A DNA stretch of 64,000 bases. Source: Bifidobacterium tibiigranuli (lineage in GTDB: Bacteria; Actinomycetota; Actinomycetes; Actinomycetales; Bifidobacteriaceae). Made by a program: the position numbers and the translations under genes. Below the pieces are notes generated by a model, which saw only the letters and a list, made by a program, of their open reading frames with translations, was not told where the DNA came from and ran no database searches. Below, piece after piece: positions 50,611-60,300 of the stretch; the first letter of the stretch is position 1; every line of letters starts with the position of its first letter. The stretch lies in assembly GCF_009371885.1 (NCBI RefSeq), contig NZ_QLZA01000010.1:1-64000 (forward strand), in the 5' to 3' direction.

Positions 50611-51210
50611 TCAGGCTCCCAGCGCGTCGAGGACGGCCTGGGTCTCCTGCTCGACGCTCAAATGCTTGCTGAGGTCAAGGGTCAGATGCACCTCATCGGC
50701 GCTCGGCGGTTCAAGGATCGCGAACTGCGAATCGAGCATCGCCGGCTTCATGAAATGACCGCTGCGGTGCGCAAGCAGCTCCATAACCGTGTCATAGTCG
50801 CCACTGAGATACACGAAGACGACGCCGGGCAGGCGCAGCTTGTCGCGGTAGACCTTTTTCAGCGCCGAGCAGGTCACCACTCCCGGCTTGCCGTTGTCGA
50901 TATGCTCGCGAATCCATGCCGCGAGCTTGTCGAGCCAGCCCCAGCGGTCATCATCGGTAAGCGGGATGCCCGTCGCCATCTTGTCGATATTGGCCTGCGG
51001 GTGGAAGTCGTCGGCCTCCGCGCTGTCCCAGCCCTGCCGTTCGGCGATGGCCGTGGCGACGGAGGTCTTGCCGCAGCCGCACACCCCCATCACGACGAGA
51101 ATCGGCGCAGCACCGCGCAGATAGCCGTCGGGAATGGTGTTCTCAGTGACGTCGTCGATGACTGACTCGGTGTCATCGCGTGTCATGGTCAGTGTCTCAT
51201 GCTCACTCAT
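50611..51210 (-). CDS. gntK: Gluconokinase
   Basis: GntK phosphorylates gluconate to 6-phosphogluconate. The 199-aa P-loop kinase shows Walker A GVCGCGKTSVATAIA (about 42-56), EADDFHPQANIDKM and LKKVYRDKLR, all typical of the small GntK family. It carries an N-terminal acidic extension of about 33 residues. GGAGAA is 7 nt before ATG 51210. It lies downstream of the permease gene and upstream of gnd, forming a complete uptake and entry route into the pentose phosphates. Confidence 0.94.
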   Translation of the reverse strand: MSEHETLTMTRDDTESVIDDVTENTIPDGYLRGAAPILVVMGVCGCGKTSVATAIAERQGWDSAEADDFHPQANIDKMATGIPLTDDDRWGWLDKLAAWIREHIDNGKPGVVTCSALKKVYRDKLRLPGVVFVYLSGDYDTVMELLAHRSGHFMKPAMLDSQFAILEPPSADEVHLTLDLSKHLSVEQETQAVLDALGA

Positions 51211-51319
51211 GAGCGTTCTCCGTTTCTTGCATATTGCTGATTATCGTCGTGAATTGTTGCGCACGGTGCGCGCAGAGGTGTTACTTATCTCATATTTTCA
51301 TGTCTGCTGCGCTAGCTGG

Positions 51320-52741
51320 CTATATACCGATCGGCACGAAGATGCTCGCGACGAGCACCAGCGCCAGCACGACTACCGACAGCAGGCATTCCAACACGGA
51401 CCAGGTCTTGAAGGTCTGGCCGACATCAAGGTTGAAGTATTCCTTGACCAGCCAGAAGCCGGCGTCGTTGACATGCGAAAGGAAGATCGAGCCAGCGCCA
51501 ATGGCGAGCACCAGCAGCGAAACCGCAGCCGGAGATGCGCCCATGGTATCCATGACCGGGCCGAGGATGCCGGCGGTCGTCATGATGGAGACGGTGGCCG
51601 AGCCGGTCGCCACGCGCACGAACACGGCGATGAGCCAGCCGAGCAGCAGAATCGAGATATGCGAATGCTCGACGAAGCCGCCAATCATCGTGCCGATGCC
51701 AGTGTCGACAAGCACGCCCTTGTATCCGCCGCCACCGCCGACGATCAGCAGAATGCCTGCGACCGGAGGCAATGCAGCCCCGAGCGATTCGTTGATCTTC
51801 TTGAACGGGATGTGGCCGACCGAGCCGAGCGCGATCATGGAGAACAGCACGGCGATGAGCAGCGCCAGTTCCGGTTTGCCCAGGAAGCTCACGATCTGCG
51901 TCCACATGACTTGGGACGCATAGGCCTTGGGCGCTGCGATCTCGCAGATCGCGTTGATCAGCATCAGGACGGCGGGCAGCAGGATGCACAGCACGGACAG
52001 GCCGAAGGAAGGCAAGGCGCGACCGTCCGCGCCGCGATCCTCCTTGGACTCGGCGAAGTTCGCCGGAGCGCCGACCGGCACCCACTTCGCGGAGATGGCG
52101 GCGAAGGCCGGGCCGACGATAACGACGGTCAGAATGGCGATCGGAATGCCGAACAGCATGGTGATGCCGACGCTGGGATTGTCCTTGAAGCAGCTCAGCG
52201 CCGCCAGCGGGCCGGGGTGCGGCGGAACGCATGCGTGCATAACCGACAGACCGGCCAGAGTGGGGATGGCCACCTTCATCAGCGGCAGACCGGTGCGGCG
52301 CGTGACAAGCACGATAACCGGAACCAGCATGACCAGACCGACCTCGAAGAACATCGGCAGGCCGATAAGCGCGCCGATAACCGCCATCGTCCAGGGGATC
52401 ATCGCCTTCGAGGAGCGCGATACCAAAGTGTCGACGATGCTGTCGGCCGCCCCGGTGTCCATCAGCACACGGCCAAGCATCGCACCCAGCCCGATGAGGA
52501 TGCCAACGCTGGCCATCGTCGAACCGAAGGACGTACTGAAACTGGTGATGGTGTTAACAGGCCCGTATCCCGATCCGATGCCGACGACAAGGCCGGCCAG
52601 AATCAAGGATACGAAAGGATGCAGCTTGGCTACGGTGACCAGCAGTATCAGCACGATAATGCTGGCGATCACGCTCACGCCCAGTTGCGTTGTATTCAGA
52701 TGCGGTGCAGCAGTCACTGCAGCAGCAAGCACAGTATTCAT
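51320..52741 (-). CDS. gntP: Gluconate:H+ symporter, GntP family
   Basis: This 473-aa protein with about 12-14 helices belongs to the GntP family. Conserved stretches include MHACVPPHPGPLAA, IALGSVGHIPFKKINE, GGGGGYKGVLVDTGIG and LSHVNDAGFWLVKEYF. It imports gluconate with protons and is first in the gntP-gntK-gnd operon. The divergent GntR-family gene 163 bp away is the likely repressor, with a perfect palindrome in the spacer. Confidence 0.94.
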   Translation of the reverse strand: MNTVLAAAVTAAPHLNTTQLGVSVIASIIVLILLVTVAKLHPFVSLILAGLVVGIGSGYGPVNTITSFSTSFGSTMASVGILIGLGAMLGRVLMDTGAADSIVDTLVSRSSKAMIPWTMAVIGALIGLPMFFEVGLVMLVPVIVLVTRRTGLPLMKVAIPTLAGLSVMHACVPPHPGPLAALSCFKDNPSVGITMLFGIPIAILTVVIVGPAFAAISAKWVPVGAPANFAESKEDRGADGRALPSFGLSVLCILLPAVLMLINAICEIAAPKAYASQVMWTQIVSFLGKPELALLIAVLFSMIALGSVGHIPFKKINESLGAALPPVAGILLIVGGGGGYKGVLVDTGIGTMIGGFVEHSHISILLLGWLIAVFVRVATGSATVSIMTTAGILGPVMDTMGASPAAVSLLVLAIGAGSIFLSHVNDAGFWLVKEYFNLDVGQTFKTWSVLECLLSVVVLALVLVASIFVPIGI

Positions 52742-52798
52742 CCGTTACCTCTTCTTCGAGCACTCATGAATAAACGTATTGATATGTTATATACCGGC

Positions 52799-52812
52799 AA
52801 ACAACGTTGTTT
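52799..52812. promoter_or_regulatory. Palindromic operator candidate in the gntP/gntR spacer
   Basis: AAACAACGTTGTTT is a perfect 14-bp palindrome in the AT-rich spacer (52742-52904) between gntP and the divergent regulator. AT-rich stretches (TATATACC, ATAATATATA) nearby may be promoter elements. Confidence 0.6.
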
Positions 52813-52904
52813 TGTATGCCATAAGGATAATATATACGCATATTGCATGTTTACGCAACGCGAGACACGCAGTGTTTTCTATTATCTGCGCCATACTTGA
52901 AGGC

Positions 52905-53666
52905 ATGACGGATAGGTACTCGACCGAAGCTGCAGCGGGCAGCCATATCAATGCTTCGTCTGCTGCGCAGGACGAGGCCAGCCTGCACGATCGACTGCTT
53001 GAGGAATGGGGATCGGATATCGCCGCAGGGCGCATCGGGGCCGGCGAACGGCTGCCGCAGCCAAGCGCGGAACTCGGCGTGCCGTCACGCACCGTCACCC
53101 GCGAGGTGACCCGCGTCCTGGAATCGAAGGGCATGGTGAACGTCCGGCGCAAAACCGGCGCGATCGTCACTCCATCAGCCCAGTGGAATCCTTATGACCG
53201 GCAGATCATCCGCTGGCGGCTCAAGGGGCCGGAGCGGCTCGCTACCTTGCACGAGCTGTCGCAGTTGCGCGTGGCGGTGGAGCCGGCTGCAGCATTTCTG
53301 GCCGCGCAGAACGCGACTCCGAGCGACTGGGCACGGCTCACGCAGGCGACTATGGATATGGTCGCCTATTCGAACCATGCCAACGAATCCGAATATTTGC
53401 AGGCCGACATCATGTTTCACCGCACCTTGCTCACGGCAACCGGCAATCGTATGTTCGCGGCGCTGGACGGCATCATCGTCGCCACGCTCGAAGGGCGCAC
53501 CGAGCATCAGCTCATGCCGAGCGTGGCAAACGCTGATGCTCTGCGCCGGCACACCGATGTCGCCGCCTTCATCCGCAAGGGCGACGGGGTCGCGGCGCGC
53601 AAGGCTATGGAGGATATCGTCAACGAATCGGATGAGGCCATGACGCAGATGACCGGCGGCGAATGA
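52905..53666 (+). CDS. gntR: FadR-subfamily GntR regulator of the gluconate genes
   Basis: This 253-aa regulator has an N-terminal winged HTH (IAAGRIGAGERLPQPSAELGVPSRTVTREVTRVLESKGMV) and an all-helical FCD effector domain (about 105-240). Its metal-type residues are visible: His in IMFHRTLL and a late RRHTDVAAFI. ATG 52905 has GAAGG very close upstream. It is divergent from gntP and convergent with dapB. It probably represses gntP-gntK-gnd until gluconate or a phosphorylated product binds. Confidence 0.88.
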   Translation: MTDRYSTEAAAGSHINASSAAQDEASLHDRLLEEWGSDIAAGRIGAGERLPQPSAELGVPSRTVTREVTRVLESKGMVNVRRKTGAIVTPSAQWNPYDRQIIRWRLKGPERLATLHELSQLRVAVEPAAAFLAAQNATPSDWARLTQATMDMVAYSNHANESEYLQADIMFHRTLLTATGNRMFAALDGIIVATLEGRTEHQLMPSVANADALRRHTDVAAFIRKGDGVAARKAMEDIVNESDEAMTQMTGGE

Positions 53667-53697
53667 CGGATGTGTCTGTACCTACAGCTGCCGGCAT

Positions 53698-54450
53698 TTA
53701 AAGGTCGAGGAAGGTGTCGAGACCGATGTTCAGCCCCGGGTAGCCGCCATCGCGTAGCTTGCGCACGGCGAGCAGCACGCCCTGCATGAAGGATCCGCGG
53801 TCGAAGCTGTCGGCGCGGATGACCAGCTGCTCCCCCGCGTTGCCCAGCAGAATCTCCTCATGCGCGTTCAGGCCGCGCAGACGCACGGCATGCACGTGCA
53901 CGCCGTCGACCACCTGGCCACGCGAACCGCCGTCAGTCACCGTGCCGTCGGGCATGGGGCCGAGCCCAGCCTCGCGACGGGACGCGGCGATGGCCTGCGC
54001 GGTATGGATGGCGGTGCCCGAAGGCGCGTCGATCTTATCGGGATGATGCAGCTCGATGACTTCAACCGATTCAAAGTATTTGGCCGCCTGCGCGGCAAAA
54101 TGGTCGGCCAGCACAGCAGATATCGCGAAATTCGGCGCGATGAACACGGACTGGTCCGCGCGGGGCGCGTTCGCCAAGGCCTGACGCACCTGCTCAAGCT
54201 TGTCGTCATCCCAGCCGGTGGTGCCGACCACAACATCGACGCCATGCGCAACCAGCGTCAGCACATTGCTCAGCGAAGCCGAAGGAATGGTGAATTCGAC
54301 CGCGACATCCGTATTGCCTGAATTGATCTGCGCGGGGTCCTGCCCGTGGTCGATGGTGTGCGAAAGCTGCATGTCGCTCGCGTCGTTCACCGCCTGCACC
54401 ACGCTGGCCCCCATGCGTCCCTTCGCGCCTACCACTGCGACTCTGATCAT
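53698..54450 (-). CDS. dapB: 4-hydroxy-tetrahydrodipicolinate reductase
   Basis: DapB reduces the DapA product on the way to diaminopimelate and lysine. The 250-aa protein has the NAD(P) fold VAVVGAKGRMGASVVQ, VVGTTGW and the catalytic block EVIELHHPDKIDAPSGTA. ATG 54450 (MIRVAVV) is preceded by AAAGGG 9 nt upstream. It stands alone, convergent with gntR, and is separated from dapA by the gluconate cluster. Confidence 0.95.
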   Translation of the reverse strand: MIRVAVVGAKGRMGASVVQAVNDASDMQLSHTIDHGQDPAQINSGNTDVAVEFTIPSASLSNVLTLVAHGVDVVVGTTGWDDDKLEQVRQALANAPRADQSVFIAPNFAISAVLADHFAAQAAKYFESVEVIELHHPDKIDAPSGTAIHTAQAIAASRREAGLGPMPDGTVTDGGSRGQVVDGVHVHAVRLRGLNAHEEILLGNAGEQLVIRADSFDRGSFMQGVLLAVRKLRDGGYPGLNIGLDTFLDL

Positions 54451-54550
54451 CCGTTCACCCTTTCCACATGCCGTTCGCAGCCGCGAACGCAATTCCTGTA
54501 ACTACCTACGTACTCTTGTATACTACTGGACCGTATGCCGCTGACGGCTT

Positions 54551-54668
54551 TCAGCGTACGTTCTATGTCATGCTCACGAGGGCCGTATCGGAAAACGTAC
54601 GCTGAGTTGGCGTTATCGTACGTTTTCCGATTCGCGAGGTTGCTTCGATACAGAAAACGTACGCTGAG
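54551..54668. repeat. 118-bp double palindromic element, copy 2
   Basis: The arms TCAGCGTACGTTCTA / GGAAAACGTACGCTGAG (54551-54606) and TCGTACGTTTTCC / AGAAAACGTACGCTGAG (54616-54668) are again 9 bp apart. Length and spacing are identical to 31647-31764, while loop sequences differ. It lies between dapB and the MFS gene stop. Confidence 0.75.
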
Positions 54669-54674
54669 AGTGAG

Positions 54675-56276
54675 TCAGCGTTCTCTTGTACTCGCCTCTG
54701 TTCTTACCGTGTGTCGCCGCGCCAGCATCCAGCCCATAACCGCCAGCACCAAGGTCACGAAGGTCGTGGCGCAGGGCAGCAGCATGCCGGTATGGTAGTC
54801 GGCGACGTCGAGTACGATGCCACCAAATGTCGAACCCAGCGAAGCGCCGACCTGCCCGGCTGTGGTAATCCACGACAGGCCTTCGGTCAGCGAGCGCGAC
54901 GGCACAGTGTTCTTGACAATCAGGTTGCCGGTGGCGAACACCGGCGCGACGCACAATCCCGAAAGCACCGACAGGAAGCCAAGCAGGATCAGGTTGCCCA
55001 TAGCGAAGCGAATCAGCACGTATCCAAGCGTGAGCAGGGTCAGAAACTCGACCATATGCCGCCAGTTCGAGCCCTTCAACTCTTTGACGCCGAAAATCAG
55101 CCCGCCAACGCACGAGCCGACCGCGAACATGGCCAGCTGCAGGCCGAGCAGCTGCTCCTTGCCCATCGCCTTCATCATGGCCGTCACCGAAACGTCGAAG
55201 GCGCTGAAGCTCATGTTGAAGGTCACGAATACCAGCAGCAGCGGGAGAATGCCCTGATACAGCAGCACGCTTTTGGGCCTGGGCCCACGCCGATGCAGCT
55301 GATGGAAGCTGAACTCGGCTGATTCGGTGGGGTTTTTTGCAGCAGCGTTTTTCTCAGCAGCGGCCGTTGCGACAGTGCTGTTTGCGACAGTGATTGCTGC
55401 AGCGTTGCGCTCGGCGGCAGCGTTCTCGGCTCCGCCATTGCTCATCGCGTCGCGTACGTCGACGTCATCACGCGAAGCGGCAGTGACCTCGACCATCTCC
55501 ACGACCGGCGGCTGCGTGCCCTTGAGCGAGAAGAACACCGCACCGCCGATTCCACAGGCGAGCGTGGGGACGAAAAGCTGCGAAACCGGGTGCACGGAAG
55601 TCGCCAGGAAGGCCGCCAGAATCGGCCCCAAGATGAACACCATCTCGTCGATGGCGGATTCCAAGGCGTAGGCGGTGTTGAGCTTCTTCGCGTTGGCGGC
55701 CCCGCGCAACGCATACGCCCATCGCGTACGCACCAGCGCGCCGAAGGAGAACTGGGTCAGCCCCATCAGCACGGCCAACGCGAACAGCAGCGCAATCGGC
55801 ACACGCAGCAAGGCCGCGAATGCGAAGACCAGCATCGCGATGACCTGCAGCACCAGCGCGACACGTCCGACGCGCCGCTGTCCGAAACGGTCGAACAGCC
55901 GCGCATAGAGCGGCGTGACAGCTGCGAGCGCCAGAATATAGGCCGCGCTCATCGTGCCGGCAGTCGTCCAGTTGCCATACAGATGGTTCAGCGCCAGCAC
56001 GATGCCCAGGCTCATCATAGACATCGGCAGCCGCGCCACGGCACCGGAAAGGCAGAAGGCCTTCGACCCGGGGACAGTGAAAAGCTCGGCGTAGGGCGAG
56101 GAACCGCCGGTTGAAGGGTTGTTCGCGGCGGAATTGCCAGTCGAGAGCCCGCGATGCGAAGACATGTCATGGGCAGACTTGCCATCCGAAGGCTTATCGC
56201 CTGAAGCGGCAAATGTCGCCGAGGCCGCAGTTGAACGCCGGCGTGCAAGCCGTGGTATTCGGAACATCGCGTTCAC
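54675..56276 (-). CDS. MFS transporter
   Basis: The 533-aa protein has a polar N-terminus of about 65 residues, 12 predicted helices and a long cytoplasmic loop (about 255-335) rich in Ala, Asn and Glu. The MFS loop motif appears as ARLFDRFGQRRVGR after helix 2. The layout suggests a drug or metabolite exporter of the SetA/YbjJ-like or DHA1 type, but no substrate can be stated. Its ATG overlaps the stop of the GNAT gene (4 bp), so the acetyltransferase is translated first and the pair is coupled. Confidence 0.85.
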   Translation of the reverse strand: MNAMFRIPRLARRRSTAASATFAASGDKPSDGKSAHDMSSHRGLSTGNSAANNPSTGGSSPYAELFTVPGSKAFCLSGAVARLPMSMMSLGIVLALNHLYGNWTTAGTMSAAYILALAAVTPLYARLFDRFGQRRVGRVALVLQVIAMLVFAFAALLRVPIALLFALAVLMGLTQFSFGALVRTRWAYALRGAANAKKLNTAYALESAIDEMVFILGPILAAFLATSVHPVSQLFVPTLACGIGGAVFFSLKGTQPPVVEMVEVTAASRDDVDVRDAMSNGGAENAAAERNAAAITVANSTVATAAAEKNAAAKNPTESAEFSFHQLHRRGPRPKSVLLYQGILPLLLVFVTFNMSFSAFDVSVTAMMKAMGKEQLLGLQLAMFAVGSCVGGLIFGVKELKGSNWRHMVEFLTLLTLGYVLIRFAMGNLILLGFLSVLSGLCVAPVFATGNLIVKNTVPSRSLTEGLSWITTAGQVGASLGSTFGGIVLDVADYHTGMLLPCATTFVTLVLAVMGWMLARRHTVRTEASTRER

Positions 56277-57196
56277 CGCGCACCATCCTTTCGTGCTGCT
56301 GCCATGTGGTTCGGCTGCTCGGTAATATCCAGCTGTGCCGCGCGGCTTGCCCGCGACATACGGCTTGTTTCCGTGTGATCTGTTTCAGTGCGACCCATGT
56401 GTTGTACATCGCCTAGGATCCGCTCTGTTTCGCCGGCATAGATGCGTGAGATTTCCGGAGCGAACAACACCAGATCGGCGTCATCAGTATCCGAGATATT
56501 GCGCTGCGCGACACAGATCATGCGCTGATGGTCATAGAAGCCCATATCGCAATCGCTATCGGTATGCAGGTGGAAACGCTGCACGCCTGCACTGGCAAAG
56601 TCTTCGAGCATGGCGCGCCACAGACCACCGCCGACCCCATGCCCACGAGCATCTGCCGCGACGAGGAACAGCTCAAGCTCAGCATCCGAGTCGCGGTCGA
56701 CGCCTGAATCTTGCTCCATCTGCACGTCGATATCGCGTTGGAGCGCCATGCCGTGCAAGGCATGCCGGCCGGCGTCGCTGAGCGCCAGCTCGCGGTCCAG
56801 TTCTCGCAGCTCCTCTTCGGCGCGGGGAAACAGCGGAGTTTGACCGACTGCCCGCACGAGGGTGGCTCCCATGAATCGCCCGTCGAGGCAGGCGATTCGC
56901 GTGCCTGTGCTCGGCGCGAGATAGCGCAGCACGAAACGGCGCGATATCATCTTGGAAAGCTGTGGGCTGTCCATCGGCACTGCGCGGCCCCAGGTGCGGT
57001 CGAACTCCTGCGTAATCGCCCCGATATCGTCCCAAAGCATAGGTCGGTACTCAATGCGGCTGGCGCTGCGCACTTCGTTTGCTGCGCTTTTCCGGTTTGC
57101 TGCGTTCCTCTGAGTCGTTACGCCTTGGCTCGTTGCGTTTTGCCTCGTCACGTTCCGGTTCGTCACGTTTTGCTTCGTCACATTCTGCGCGGGCAT
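56273..57196 (-). CDS. GNAT-family N-acetyltransferase
   Basis: This 307-aa protein has a GNAT domain from about residue 48 to 230. The acetyl-CoA loop is FLVAADARGHGVGGGLWRAM; the end of the domain reads FHLHTDSDCDMGFYDHQRM. The first 40 residues contain five-residue repeats of the type (Q/R)NVTxQ/R, encoded by 15-bp tandem DNA repeats. ATG 57196 (MPAQNV) is picked because AAGGAGAGG is 8-9 nt upstream. It overlaps the downstream MFS gene. Acetylation of a drug or metabolite before export is a possible joint role. The C-terminal tail is polar and disordered. Confidence 0.85.
   Translation of the reverse strand: MPAQNVTKQNVTNRNVTRQNATSQGVTTQRNAANRKSAANEVRSASRIEYRPMLWDDIGAITQEFDRTWGRAVPMDSPQLSKMISRRFVLRYLAPSTGTRIACLDGRFMGATLVRAVGQTPLFPRAEEELRELDRELALSDAGRHALHGMALQRDIDVQMEQDSGVDRDSDAELELFLVAADARGHGVGGGLWRAMLEDFASAGVQRFHLHTDSDCDMGFYDHQRMICVAQRNISDTDDADLVLFAPEISRIYAGETERILGDVQHMGRTETDHTETSRMSRASRAAQLDITEQPNHMAAARKDGAR
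57095..57190. repeat. 15-bp tandem repeats in the GNAT gene start
   Basis: On the minus strand units of the type (A)RGCAAAACGTGACG recur about five times with a 15-bp period, keeping the reading frame and giving repeated NVTxQ pentapeptides. Copy number could vary between strains without breaking the gene. Confidence 0.6.
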
Positions 57197-57326
57197 GGCT
57201 ATGCCTCTCCTTCGTTGCATCACCATGTATGCCGCCCACACATGAGGCACGAGGGTCGCAGCTCCCCTCCGCAACGGCATTGCGACGCGGTTTCCAGTCG
57301 CAGGGCCTTACCGCTCGCGCGGTCGC

Positions 57327-60300
57327 CTAGTCATTGTCGGATTGCTGGGGGATGCCGGAGCTCAACTCGGCCAGAATCTCCTGTTCCGTTTTCGCGCGAG
57401 CATGCAGCTCGCGACTGCCCTCTTCGGGCTCATCCAGATAGTACAGCGTAGCGTCAATGCTGGCCAATGGCACGTCCTCAATCGCCGAGAGCAGAAGACG
57501 GTACATGTCCAGCTGCCGCAATTTGCGTTCGGTATCCTCTGCCGTACGGGGTTTCGCACCCGTCTTCCAGTCGACGATGGTGAAGCGTTTCGGCTCATCC
57601 TGGCTGTCACGCCCATATTGCTCACCATGCTGGTCAGCCCGCCCATGTTGTTCGTTGGCAGTATCGCTCTGCTCGTCCAGTCCTCCAAAGAAGACCGCAT
57701 CGAGCTTGCCTACGACGATGTGATCGCCCAGCTGCGGCAGCGCGACGACGATCTGCCGCTCCGCCCAAGCTGGGCGTCGGCGTGCCCATCGTGAATCGGC
57801 CAGCCGGCGCTCCCACAGCAAAATCCGCTGTTGCTTGGCGTCACTATCACCGCGTTCGGCGCGTCGTTCTGCGGTGTTGAGCTCTTCCAGCATCTGCGCC
57901 CGAGTCTGGCTGGGCGTCTCGGCGGCAATCGTATTCGCATCCACGTCCCATGCATTGTCGGGCACATCGTCGCGCCCAAAGGCATTGATGAAGCGCTCGG
58001 CCCATGCATGCGCAATGGTGCCCGACTGCGCCGCAGGAGAGGCGACCTGCGGTATCGGGCGAACCAGAGCACGCCAGAATCGCTGCTCCTCACGTGCACT
58101 CATGGAGCCGGAACGCGCCTGCAGCGCGGTGACATTCTGCCGTCGATTGGCCAGAATCCGCCTGCCTCGCTCGCGGACGACATCATTCAATGTGCGGGTC
58201 GAAGTCCCATCGCCGCCGACGGTCCACGGCATGAGGTCCTCGTCTTCGACCAGCAGCTGAGCCCTGAACAGCAAGGATTGTGCAGGGGGCAAAGTACTGT
58301 CGGCAGATGCCTTCGCAAGATCTGGTATCGCCCGATGAGCTGATGTCGTTTGCGATTGTTGCGGTACGAGAGGATCTGATGCCGGTTTTCGGCGGCGAGC
58401 CAGTGCCGCGCGCACTGCGTCGGCGGAGAGACGCAATGCGTTCGATACATTCTCGCTCATCGCGCTGGGCCACGGCAGTCCCTCCGGGTCCTCATCGTCC
58501 GCCAACTCGGACTGCCAGGCCTCACTGACTACAAGCCGCTGGTACCATTCGGCATGCTCGCCAGCGAAGAAGCCCTCAGGCAGCACGGCTTCAGTAGCCG
58601 CAAGACTGCGTTCGACGGCCTGGTCACTGTCGGCCTGCGGCTTGGTGATATCCTCGTGATGGCACAGCGAATCGTGCACTTCGACCCAGAAGTTCGAGGG
58701 CTTGGCACGTCGCCCTTTCGTCTCTTCCGGCTCGCGGCCAGTCTCGTTCGTGGCGCTGTAGGTGAGCAGAACCTCCTCGCGTGCGCGCGTCAACGCCACA
58801 TATGCAAGCCGTCGTTCGTCGGCGTGCAAACGTCTGCCGTACTCCTCTCGCTGGGTCAGATACCATGCCTCGCGGTCCTCCTCTCCGACGCCTTCGTTCA
58901 AAGGCGCGGCGGCCCGCATATCGCCGAAAATCTCGTCGTCGATCTGCTCGACGTCGTCAAGAGAGCGCAGGGCCTCGATCGGGTCTGCGCCCTGCTGCGC
59001 ATCATGCGGGAACCGTGGCAGAATGCCTGCATCCGCGCGAATCGGCACTGGCACAGCGGCGGGGTCGGTCAGCCAGGTGTTCGCGGTCTGCGCGTATTGC
59101 GGGGAGACCCACACGCCGCCCTGCATGCCGCCGGGATGCTCCTCATCCAGGCTGATGCTCAGATTGTCGCCCTGACTGCTGGGGAATGTGCGTTCGGCGA
59201 GGCCGACCACCGCCACCGAATCCCATTCCAATCCCTTCGCCTGATGGATGGTCATGAGCACGACATCCGCCGATTCATCCGGCGCTGCTGCGGTCTGGTC
59301 CTGTATGGAGGCGAGCGCATCAATCCAGGAGACGAAGCCGCGCAGGGTGGCCCGCTGCCCTTCGGTAATCTCCTGCGTGTAGGTGTCGATCAGCTGGATG
59401 ACCGCGTTCATCGGCGCGCGGGCCACTGACGGGGAGACCGGCTTATCCGGGTATGCGAGCGCCTGGGCCACGATGGCATCGATGTCCAGATCCAGCGCCT
59501 CGACCGCTGTACGCACCACTTCGGCCAGCGGATGGTTGAGCACGCGATGCACCTGCCGTATCGCAGCGCCGGCGCGCGCTATGGTTTGCCGACTGCGCGG
59601 CGTCAGCGATGGCATGCGCTCAAGCTGCTGCGGCAAATCGGGATCGACGAGCACATCGCCGAGGAACACCGCATTGGGCACTGCGTCGCGATGCTCATTG
59701 ACGCATTGCGCCCATTGTTCCTGAGGCAGATCGGCGCTTGCCACTCCGGCCTGCACCAGTGCGCGGAAGCGGAATTCGGTGTTGCGCCGCTCGGCGGCAT
59801 CCGCGAGCGCCTGCAGCTCGTGCGTCGAAAGCGCGTATCTCGGCGTGGCGAGCAGCCGCATCAGCGACGCGGAATCCGTGTGATCGGCGACCACATGCAG
59901 CAGCGCAAGCAGGTCACGCACCTCGGGGCGTTCAAGCAGCGCGGAGTAGCCGACGATCTGCACTGTGAGTCCGGCCTTCTCAAGGCCTTGCGCGAATTGC
60001 GGCATCAGCGATTTCGTGCGGAACAGCACGGCCACATGAGGCCCGTTGACTGCGGAGCTGCTGGGGACATCGGTTCCTGCACTGTCGAGTCCGTCGCCAT
60101 GCTCGGAATGTCTGGCGATCGAGGCGAGCGCGAATCTCGCCACGGCATCGATTTCCTGGCCGAGCGTCTCGTATCCCAGAACCCCCAACGTGCCGGTTGG
60201 CGCATTGTCCATCGCCTGCAGCCGGTCGACATCGACTTCATGCATCAGCGAACTGCCGGGGCGCTGCTGCCGCCCAGCCGCACGCAACGGCGCAGTGAGA

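Noticed and set aside
51134-52900. 588-codon plus-strand frame
   Set aside because: Antisense to gntP and gntK; full of Asp/Arg/His/Gln as expected of reverse-frame translation.
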